The notes under the pieces were generated by a model, which worked only from the letters and a program-made list of their open reading frames with translations, had not been told where the DNA came from and ran no database searches. Below are positions 55,131 through 64,000 of a DNA stretch of 64,000 nt, in pieces (the stretch's first letter is position 1; each line of letters starts with the position of its first letter). The DNA is from Casuarina equisetifolia (taxonomy: Eukaryota; Streptophyta; Magnoliopsida; Fagales; Casuarinaceae), in assembly GCA_028551475.1 (NCBI GenBank), contig CM052360.1, positions 20,370,682-20,434,681 on the forward strand. Reading direction: 5' to 3'. The translations under genes were made by a program, and so were the position numbers.

Positions 55131-56230
55131 TAGCAGAAGCCGTATGAGAAAAGGAAGGTTGTAAATCTGTCAAAACAACCATGACGACCTATTTTAGACC
55201 ATAAAAAGCTCATAGAGCCTACACGCACATACTAGGATGAATGGAACTTCTAAACGCAAGGGAATGTTCCATGAAGGTAGGATTTGATAGTGATCTATGA
55301 AATACAGCATTATTAATATCATATTAAAGAAGTTGTCACCTCTGAACAGTTGTAGTGTTGAGAATGATCTGAATGGTCATGTTCATGATAATTAGACTAA
55401 AAGCTTTTAGAAAATTAACACCAAGTTCTTGATCAAGACCTTTGTTACTAACTTGGCATTTAACCTATTGAGTGATCCATCTAATCCAAATTTTTATTTG
55501 AGAACCCACTTGTAGACAACCACATTTATTCTAAGCTATTGGGAAACAAGGGTTTGTGTAGAGTGTCCACATTTTGTCATCCTTTTCATGATGCCAAACA
55601 GGTTTGCGCACTCTTAATGCACATTTAGGGTTCGGTTTTAAGATCCCTAATTGGGTGCTAGTAATTATTAGATGAACTAAATCATGAGTGTCTTGTCCTG
55701 CTGCAGAAACAATTGGGTTCTAAGGAATCACTAGAAGAGGCGATACGGTCACACTGGCCTTCTGCTTGGCCTTTAGAATTGACCAACTTGAGAAGGGGGC
55801 CCAAGAGTTGTCTTTGCAAGTTGAGGAGATTGTATGCATGAGGGAGTGATTGAATTGCAAGTGAAAATTTTGCAGCAGCTTGTGGTTCTATGTTGCGCAA
55901 CATATTTCATGTGAAAGTCATAGGTAGTGTGTCGTAAAGAGTCTTTTTGTTGAAATGAAAGTGGAAACTTGTTAAACAAAGGATCTTGATCTAGTGACGA
56001 AAAAGGCATGTGTTCTGTCATAGAAGACATGTTCTTGCCCAACGAAATGAAAATGCATCTTATCAAAGATCACATGTCGCGAAAGAAAAAGTTGGCTCAA
56101 TTGTTTGTGTAGACAACAATAGCTTTTATTTCTTAGCCTATTGCCCAGAAACACACATTCCAAGGGTAGAAGGCTAAGTTTGTTTTTTGTGATATTTTCT
56201 GGAGGAAAGCATGCACTTTTCAAAAGGGAG
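55130..56230 (-). pseudogene. Decayed Ty1/copia pol (integrase end to reverse transcriptase)
   Basis: The minus strand reads NKLSLLPLECVFLGNRLRNK, then the CCLHKQ and FLSRHVIFDK segments (the copia integrase C-terminus, usually NKL.PRS..C.FLGY...KGY.C and SR.V.F.E). Further down it carries VYKWVLK, GLDGSLNRLNAKLVTK and, near 55220, FYGLK, the copia reverse transcriptase landmarks (CKWV.K.K...DGSI.RYKARLVAKG; ALYGLKQ). Many stops are present. No LTRs were found. It lies wholly within the segment missing from copy 1. Confidence 0.75.
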
Positions 56231-56639
56231 TTGGCCTGCTCGATAGGACTTCCTCAAATAAACCCTTAATTATTTACGACTTCACTAAGTTGTCGCTTTG
56301 GGTCCCAGAGTCGAAATCTGGATTTTGATCCCGTGTTGGCAAGTCACGGTTGCGAGCAGGGATGTCTCCGATAAGAAATCCAAATAACTTTTGGGTCAGC
56401 AACGGTGGTTATACTTGAATCAATCAAGAGAAACAGTTATTTTTCAGTGAGACATATGATAATAAAGTAGCTGACATTAATGGAGTCGGAAAAGGGACCA
56501 TTTCTGGATTTTTGAAGTGTACAAGTTGGTATGATACCTCTGACACCAATTAAAAACGAAAAATTAATGCAGAGTCGGAATGTGAGGGAGAAGAAGTGAC
56601 TGAGAATAAACAAAGTAGAGTAAAAGCTCATTGAAGAGA

Positions 56640-57290
56640 AATGGGCACTTGTCTTTAGGAAAGAGTGAAAAGATGATTATGGTCGGATATCTCAATAGGG
56701 CTTTTACCCGATAAATGAATAAAAAACAAACGTGAGAGTTAATAGCATGCGGACACAAGCTGCTTCTGAAATTTGCACCTGATCCCCTGTTACAATCACA
56801 TATAAGACAAGTCACGTTAATTCTAGCAAAGCCTACGTCAAGCCCTACCCGTAGCAGAGCTAGTGACCCAAAAGGCTTCCTTCTACGTATGTTTGGCGCT
56901 GCAATTAATGCCAACTTTTCTTCTTTTGTCTTGTTTGACGTGGTTCTCCGTGGGTTTTTGTTTGGTGGTGCAATTAATGTAACTTATCTCCCTTTGTCTC
57001 GTCTTTTGGGAGTCTATGTAACTTATCTCCCTTTGTCTCGACTTTTGGGAGTCTTCATTCTGATTGGTGTTGAGCTGTTTAGTTCAGCAAGTGACAGTAG
57101 GATTAAATGATTTTTTTTAATTTCAATGTAATAAAAAAATAAGTTACATAATGGATGAGACTAAGATGATTATTAATATCAGTTGTATTAATTACAATAT
57201 AAACTCTTATCGATTGACCATTGAAAATTTAAATGATAAAAACTTTATCTTCAACACTGATCTCAAAATAGTGTTTTAGTAGCAAATTTA
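56640..57290. repeat. Dispersed repeat R2, copy 2
   Basis: Partner of 2190-2880. It includes a 39-bp tandem duplication at 56979-57055 ('gtaacttatctccctttgtc' twice) that is not present in the partner, so it arose after the two copies separated. Confidence 0.5.
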
Positions 57291-57699
57291 TAGTGTTTTC
57301 AACAATTACCACCTAAAAAGGGAACAGTTAAATCGAAACTCACAATTTGCTTGAGCTTCCATTACCCAGTCCGTACCGCAAGGCATGTATGACTAACATG
57401 TTATCTTTACTTGGTTTACATGTATGCATATATGATAGTTGTTGAATCTCTCCATAGTTTAATGCCATATGATGTTTACGTGATTTTATTAGCTAATGGC
57501 ATAGGTAAGGTGGACTTGTTGATAACAAAAGTTCATAAATGTTTGTGTATTCAGAGAAACCCCGAAAAATTGTGATCCTATTATGTGGTGTCCTGGCATC
57601 ACAGCATATTCACATAGTTGCGGCGCCCTAAATGACCAATGTCCATGACCGGGCCAGCCCATTTGATTAGTATCACTGGACTTGGGAAACGCATCCTGT

Positions 57700-58310
57700 A
57701 ATATAAAATAGAAAGATAATGTTGCTGATTTTGTAATAGATAACTCAAATGTTTTCAAAGATTCTTTGGGAACCTTACCAAGAAAATATGTTATAGTTTT
57801 GGGTGAATTCAGAATGTGAAACCTTCCATTTTTCTAGCTGTCAAATTTGAAGGTTTCTAATCATATTCAAAAGAAAATGAATTTGTAAAATGGGCATTGC
57901 GTTGCCCAATCTCCAATGCATCACCTTCAGCTAGGGTATCACTCTGTAGGAACTTGCTCAAAATTTATATAACCAATACAACGGACAGACAAATTGGACC
58001 ATAAAATAGCGAGCCCATTTGATTAATGGCAACTGGACTTATGAAATGCACCTTCTGGGAAGATAATCTCACCGATTTTGTAATGGATGACTACAAAGTT
58101 TTCAAGGGCTCCTTAAAGAGTTTTCAAAGATTCTTCGGGGGACTTTACGAAAAACATATTTGTCGTTTTTAGTCAATTAAGAACATAAAACCTTCAAATT
58201 TTTCTGGTTGCCAAATTTTTTATTAATTTCCTAGTTTGAAAGAACAAGGGATTTGATAGATGGGCAATGCGTTGCCCAATCTCCCATGCATCACCCTCCT
58301 CAGCAAGTCT
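57700..58310. repeat. Direct repeat R6, two full units in copy 2
   Basis: Units at about 57700-57930 and 58060-58310, each with 'gattttgtaat(a/g)ga', 'tttcaaagattctt', 'atgggca(t/a)tgcgttgccc' and 'atgcatcacc'. Compare 45740-46240 in copy 1, where the first unit is truncated. Confidence 0.65.
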
Positions 58311-59602
58311 GCCAAAAATTTGAAGACTCATGGGGGGATGCCAAAATTTTTAGATGAGATAATTACATCGATGCATCCAGAATGGATCTGTGTTTGGTTT
58401 TTTGTATAGTTATCTTTGTCTAGTAGAGCAGCAAAAGAGCTTGAGAAGCCTTGCTGCTTTGTTTTTCGCATCTGGATTATCACTCTAGTAAATTGTGCTC
58501 AAAATTTAGACTGAGTTGTTGCGGTTTGATCTTGCAAAGAAGAAACAGTACGTGTACATGGGCCATGGTATTGTTTAGTAGTCTAACCAAGCAAAAAATA
58601 CTAAGAAAAGCAACAATACTGTAGTCAAATGGCACTTTCATCAACTTAAGCGTGCCTATGCCAGTGCAGAAACTTCATTTATTGGTAACTTCCATATTGT
58701 AAAGTGAAAGTAAGTTGTATTGTTGAAAGTTTTCCTTGAATATATGGTACTGATTTTGACACATCAACATTTATTATAGTGCCAGAAGTGGTTGAATACT
58801 TTGTAAACCTTTTTTTATAAAAAAAAATCGTTGTCATTGTTATGGATAAAATAAGTTAATTAAATCATTAGTCCTACTTAAAATATACATAGGCAGGATA
58901 TAAAACCTAATTCTTTAAGACATTATCTCAATTAGTGGGTGTTAAAAAAAACAATTATCAAGTGAGAAATTAGCATGACATGAGTCATTAAGAGTAGAGT
59001 GTGTTAAAAAATAGTAAAGAGATCCGTGAAAACTCGACCAAAACAGAGTATATCCAAAAAGTTAAATTCTGCAACTTTTATTTAAATTTGTTTATTTATG
59101 TTGAAAGGATAATTGTAAGAGGAGAGGAAGAACAATCTGTTGTAAACATTGTTTTGGTGCAATAATAACATATTCTTTTGTGTTCTGTCGTGGATCTAGG
59201 CTACCTCTTGGCCGAATCACATGATCTCTATGTTATGTTTTTTCTGCCTCACTTTATCATTTAATTTGTTCCTGAATAGTTGCTGTAATTCTACATTGAG
59301 ATCGATATTTTGAAATATATAATCACTTGTATGAAGGTTGATGCTTTATCCATACAATCAGCAACCTAGAAATTTGTATTTGAAGTCAGTTTACCACAAC
59401 ATTCTGCATATTGCTCTAGAACTCACACATCTCCGTTTTATACTTTTAATCATGTTTCACGCTTCATGAAAGCAGTAGTCAGATGCGCTAATTTGTGGCA
59501 CTCAAATGATAGTTTTGTCCTTTTGGTGATAGGTGATAGGGGCAGTCTCCACAGCCAAAGCTCTTCAAGCGAGATCATACCAATCAAATGTTTAAACCTT
59601 AA

Positions 59603-60159
59603 CTCCAAATCGTACTAGTCAAATTGTATGAGGAAATCGCTTGAAGAAAGGGTTGAGCTCACTACTATTGTGCCTCCCACAGCGTATGAGGAACATTGCA
59701 CAGTGAAAAGGTCAACTAGCCAACATAATGCGAGTTCATACACCCCTCAAACCAAGATAGGTGATCCTTTGGTGGAGTCGTCCCAGGTTACTCCACTTGC
59801 GTGGATGTCACCTTCTACTGATTCAAGAGAAGTGCTACATCGAGTCATGAGCAGTTTCACAGGTGCTATGGATGAGCATGACATGGAAGAGAACGAGAAT
59901 AGGAAGAGGAAGTGAGAGCACAAATAGCTAGTACTAAACATTACAATGAGGAGTTGTAACCAATAGATTGAGACATGCTGGCATGGCAATGGTCGAAACA
60001 AAGAATGAAGGGGAGGAGGAAAGCTTAAATTGAGCATGTTTGAGAAATATTTGTATAAGGCTTTTGAGTTAAGCTGTTAATATTTGTATATCCTGTCTTT
60101 TGTTATATTTTAAATAAAATACGTGGGTACCATCCATATTTAATAAAAAAAATACATAT
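59603..60159 (+). mobile_element. Retroposon-like insertion with open ORF, copy 2
   Basis: Counterpart of 47524-48106, 557 bp, flanked by 'gtttaaaccttaa' and 'agctaaaccttaa'. The A-rich end ('taataaaaaaaatac') and 'aaataaaat' are kept. See the ORF at 59628-59915. Confidence 0.75.
59628..59915 (+). pseudogene. Unrecognised 95-residue ORF in the retroposon
   Basis: The frame opens with ATG (MRKSLEERVELTTIVPPT) and ends in an acidic-basic tail (MEENENRKRK) before TGA. It is rich in serine, threonine and glutamate and has no membrane segment. The copy-1 version has ACG for the start codon, one in-frame stop and a 14-bp insertion, so copy 2 is the better-kept reading frame. The upstream boundary of the insertion cuts the frame, so this would be the C-terminal end of a longer protein. 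The family was not recognised. Confidence 0.4.
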
Positions 60160-61410
60160 AGCTAAACCTTAAGCCATACTCCATCGTTTGCTTTTACGTC
60201 TGGCAAGACCTAGCCTTTCTCTCTCGTCCTTAAGTGCTTCACAACTTTTCTTCAACATCTCTATTAATATTTGAGTCATTCAATAATTATATAAATGGTC
60301 GGAACGAATATTATAGACTAATTAAAAAAAGAAAAAAATAGCTTTTGCATTTATAGAACCTTTTTGTTATTGTTTCTTAAGAGATGATTCTTGTTACATG
60401 TAACCCTGTAATTTAATTAAAATTATTTATATCTAAAAGTCAACTTAAGAATATGAAATTTTTTTCCTCTATATGAAGAATTCTCAAAGAAGATTTTAGA
60501 CAATATAAATCTTTTCAAACATTGTTCTTAACATGTTATCTTAAAGCCAAGAGCTTCATGCCAAGTTTCATGAATAAGTTGTACTACATCTTGAGCTTAT
60601 ATTATGATATCACATTAAAAAATCTCATTTTTACCTAAAAGGAAATTAAATATAAGGAGTCCTTTGTCCATATATGGAGGATTCCTTTAAAAAGAATAAA
60701 AAGTAAGCATTATTAAATGTCTTCCGTGTCTTTTAACACATTTTGTTTTTAATATATATAGACTAGGATAATTTGAAAAACTATGCCTAGTTAGAATGGA
60801 ATTTAAGGTATTATTAGAGCAATTAAAGGAAATAATTTGATTGCAAAACTTTTCAAGATAGCTTTTATAACTTGTATTTAATATATGAGCTAAATGTAAT
60901 AAAAAATATTTTCAGAATAAAACAGTTAACATTCTAATTTTCTTAATGAAAGTAACAAAAATTGTTTGAAAGATAAATTATTTATTTCAAAATATAAAAT
61001 CTTCTCATAAAAATGTTATTTTGAGTAAGATTTGAAGGTTTTTAACCTCTATTATTTTATGACTTTCATAAGTTTTATAATGTTGAAATATGCTCATATG
61101 TGTTTATACACTAATTTTTTATAATTTAAATTTATATTTTCACTATATATATATATATATATTTGCAATGTTATTTGTAACAAACTTTAAATCTTTGATG
61201 CGATAAAAAAAAAATCTTTGTTATTGGTTAGAATCAAGAAAGTAATATATAAAAAAGTACCTCTATTTAGAAATATTAAACTATTTCAAATGAATATTTT
61301 ATTATGGTATAGTTAAAAAATTCTAAATTTGATTTTCTTTTATATAAATTATAATATTAAAATATATTCCTAAATTTTTTTATTTTCTTATTCTTTGATG
61401 GATAAACTTA

Positions 61411-63029
61411 CATGCAGCGAGAATGTGTTCTGAATTGAAAGCACCGCCATGGAGAGAGTCGCGGGATATTTTAAGACTTCATGTTTTGTTGAGCAACACG
61501 TTTGCTAAATTTCAACTAGTTTGAGAGAAGAATCTTCCAATAAATAACTGTAACCCAATTTCAAATAACAAACTAGAAAAATTATTCATTAAGCTGGAAG
61601 TAAAATATTTATAAGAAAATTGAGCTTATTTGGATCCTTAACAGCAAGCAGTAAGGTTACAAAAGTGATTGCAAAGTATAGGTTATAGAAAAACAAAGCA
61701 TACTTTGCGGCACACATTACGGTGGCCTGCCTCAAAGCAGCATCAGGAAGTTAGCCAAAAATTTTAAAAGTCTTAATGGTAGCAGTGCTTGCACCTTACG
61801 GTCACGTTCTGCTTCAATGTTAGTAATTATTTAGCAGCCTGTGGACCTTTCAAGCAAATAACATTTAAAAGGACGATAACAGCAATACTGTGGCACTCGA
61901 AAGGTAGTTTTATCGCTTCTGGTGAAAGTTACCATGGGCGGTCCCCAGAGCCAAGTTAAGAAAACATTGTAACTTTGGGGCACGCATTACGCCTTATGGG
62001 TACGTCCACAAAACCAAACCCAGCAACCCTCTTCGAACAAAAAACAATATCTTAAACGACAATTTTGTCGTTTCGATAAAAGCCGATCTAAGATGGAGAC
62101 CTCACACAAACGCATCAACAGTTGGCGTCCAAAGCGGTAAATTAGCTTCAACGTGAGATGTATAAGCGAAAAAGCCGCTTCTTTTTTCTATTCTTCTTTT
62201 TTTTAAGCATGTAGAAAAGGGAAGAGAAAGACTGTGAGCATGACGCCAATTATATTCTTCAAAAAGATCACCAAATTTGAGGTCCATTTACTTGATAAAG
62301 TTGCATGGCTTTTGATCTCAAAGAATTCCTTAAAAAAAAATTGAAGGAAAAGAACGGATTAACACCCTTCTATTTGTTTTTGTTTGTTTCTTCTATCCAA
62401 AACCCGAGTAAGTTTTACCGGGCTTGTGAAAGTGCACGTGAGGTTCTTAGTAGTGTTTGTTTTGTCTGTTTTTGTATGTTTCTTTATCCTGACACAAAAC
62501 CCAAGTAAGTTTTACTCAGCTTGTGAAAGCGCATGTGAGGTGGTTGGCGTTGTTTGGTGATTCTTTGGGTAAGATGAAGTATTTTATTGTTCTTTCCCCG
62601 GATATGATTATTGTGCATTGAGTTATCTTATACTACCAAACCTCTACCTCCAAAATAATGATAATGCAAGGGAAAACCATTGGATTAGGGGAGAAAAAAA
62701 TTACAAGTAAAAGTGACTGGGAAATTGCTATGCTGCTTCTCCAAAACTGAAAGCGTTGTGTGACGGTGGGGTGGGAAGTGGTCGTTTATAATCCAAGGGG
62801 CCTCTGAAATGCACTTCTAACAGGTCTGGACTTTGAAACCCCAACCTACAAGTTGAATATGTTGGGGTTTTTTTTTTTCCCCTTTCTATTCCCTTCTTTT
62901 CGATAAATTAAAAGTACCCAAAAAATAAAAAAACTGTAAGAAAGGTAGGTGTTTACATTGGACACAGTATCAATTAAAAAAAATACTACTTTTTTAAAAA
63001 TTAAAAATACTAGTTTTGAAGAGAGGTAA
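61411..63029. other. Right flank of the segmental duplication, no gene
   Basis: 61620-61960 contains another diverged copy of the DUF247-neighbourhood module ('aaacaaagcatactttg', 'cttttcaagcaaataaca' type phrases). The rest shows nothing recognisable. The frames at 62102-62287 and 62305-62508 are unsupported. Confidence 0.4.
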
Positions 63030-63745
63030 AGTATTTCAAGGTCCATGTTTATCGAGTTGGCCTCTCTCGTAGCGTCAGTCTCCTAGGGAAGTTAGACAAA
63101 TATTTTAAGACTTCGTGGAGACTCTGGAATATAAAAATAATAACTTTATATCAATGAGGCCGAAGCGTAGTTTTTTACAGTTCTCTTTGTCACATAAAGC
63201 AGAAAAAGAACCAGCGCAGAAAGGCAAGAAAGGCAAGAAAGGCAATAAGAAAGACAATAAGGTAGCTGCCAAACGACAGTTTGGTGGAAGTAGATCTCAA
63301 CAGTCCCCACACCCAAGTGACCGGTCTCATCAACAGAGACGTGCTTTTGTAAAGCCAGCTAGAACCAAAGGAACAGACAGACGAATCAGACCACAAAACA
63401 GCGAGTCCATTTGATTAATGTCAACAAGGCTTGGGAAATGCATGGTGTACAAGTGGGTTGTCGTCGCACTCGATTGACAATTTTCTCTTTTTCGTGAAAG
63501 GGAATCGTGGCAGCGTCCACCGCCAAAGCCCTTCGAGCGAAATCACACCAGTCAGGTATCTAAACCTTAAGCCATATTCCATCGCTTGCTTTTAGGTTTC
63601 ACAAAACCGACCCCCTCTCTCTCTCGTTCTTACATGCTACATGAACTAATTTCTAAGTCCACATTAATTAGCACGGTAAAGGGTTTCGGAAATGGTACGA
63701 CGATATAGAATTTTAAAAAAGCTACTAAAGTACAAAACTCAAGAC
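63030..63745. repeat. Third copy of the neighbourhood module with empty retroposon site
   Basis: 63400-63745 aligns with the flanks of the retroposon insertions in copies 1 and 2: 'gccaaagcccttcgagcg', then 'tatctaaaccttaagccat' continuing straight into 'ttgcttttaggtttcac', and near the end 'cgatatagaattttaaa' (48210 in copy 1). The single target at 63558-63570 is the empty site. The lysine-rich frame at 63115-63414 is not conserved in related modules. Confidence 0.65.
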
Positions 63746-64000
63746 CCAAAAATCCAGTCTACGTTGCATCACAGGATATCATGCTTTAAAACCAACTACG
63801 CATGAGTTCTCTCTCTCTTTCTCTCTGTGGTCACAAAACAATGAAGCCGATACCCTCCTAACCAGTAAAAAGCTTTAGTTTGGTTGAAATCTGCCAAGTA
63901 AGGGAATGGTCGGCCAAACCCGACCAAGCTGCATTATGTTCACACCAAATACACTAGTATGAAATTAGGGGTACATCAAGGCCGGTCAGTATAACGTCAG
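63746..64000. other. Intergenic to window end
   Basis: No gene, repeat or element recognised. Confidence 0.35.

Larger units (their letters stand above)
49577..61410. repeat. Segmental duplication, copy 2
   Basis: Tandem, same-orientation partner of 41072-49490. It begins in the DUF247 coding sequence: the minus strand near 49621-49580 still reads an ATG and MKINNHRLIEIC, corresponding to MERNKHHSIEIR, and then leaves the gene at the junction. It is about 3.4 kb longer than copy 1, because of a solo LTR, a MITE-like element and the segment 54890-57840 that copy 1 lacks. Confidence 0.88.

Noticed and set aside
56280-56400. Possible tRNA gene from 'gtcgaaatctggattttgatcc'
   Set aside because: The spacing and complementarity needed for a cloverleaf (acceptor stem, anticodon arm, T arm) are not present. 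No tRNA was found elsewhere either.
63115-63414. 99-codon lysine- and arginine-rich ORF
   Set aside because: It lies in a module that recurs at 35.8, 46.3 and 58.4 kb, where no such frame is kept, and it resembles no family. Composition explains the openness.
1-64000. Bacterial-type systems (operons, CRISPR, prophage)
   Set aside because: There are no ribosome-binding-site-led gene arrays, no regularly spaced repeats of CRISPR size, and all recognisable genes are plant or plant-transposon families with introns.

Overview
The window looks like nuclear DNA of a flowering plant, probably a eudicot, though the species cannot be told from the sequence. The reasons are: AT-rich intergenic DNA, split exons with GT/AG borders, plant-only families (DUF247; an Athila-like Ty3 retroelement with a tRNA-Asp primer site; L1-type LINEs with a DUF4283 ORF1; Ty1/copia LTRs), and no bacterial gene organisation. 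Most long open frames are transposon pieces or shadows. Only one cellular gene looks intact: an intron-less DUF247 gene on the minus strand at 39815-41110.

Layout. 0-13 kb: dispersed low-copy repeats, a decayed LINE (3.1-5.2 kb), a DUF247 fragment (6.1-6.3 kb), a 5'-truncated LINE with target duplications (7.75-8.37 kb) and a 36-bp tandem array (9.16-9.28 kb). 14.2-35.0 kb: a graveyard of broken cellular genes. It holds pieces of ABCC/MRP-type ABC transporters (14.2, 14.7-15.8, 24.0-24.5 joined to 30.5-30.8, and 34.6-35.0 kb), two exons of an FAD-dependent monooxygenase (18.6 and 23.4 kb) and a cytosolic GAPDH pseudogene with introns (31.8-32.3 kb). The monooxygenase exons are separated by an Athila-like element (about 18.9-23.3 kb, minus). 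The ABCC second nucleotide-binding domain is cut by a nearly full-length LINE (24764-30454, minus) with a 9-bp target duplication.

38.4-64 kb: a DUF247 neighbourhood built from repeated modules. A large tandem segmental duplication joins copy 1 (about 41072-49490) directly to copy 2 (about 49577-61410). Its breakpoint lies inside the DUF247 coding sequence, so copy 2 keeps only the first dozen or so codons. Because the copies align over most of their length, later events can be read off. These are a copia solo LTR (50739-51260) and a MITE-like insertion (52068-52318) in copy 2, a LINE insertion consisting of little more than a tail (43393-43425) in copy 1, and a roughly 2.9-kb deletion in copy 1. 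A 0.56-0.58 kb retroposon-like insertion carrying an unrecognised ORF is present in both copies, and its empty site survives at 63558-63570.

No tRNA, rRNA, CRISPR or other non-coding RNA gene was recognised. All homology statements come from recognising protein motifs by eye and from comparing segments within the window; no database search or computed alignment was run.
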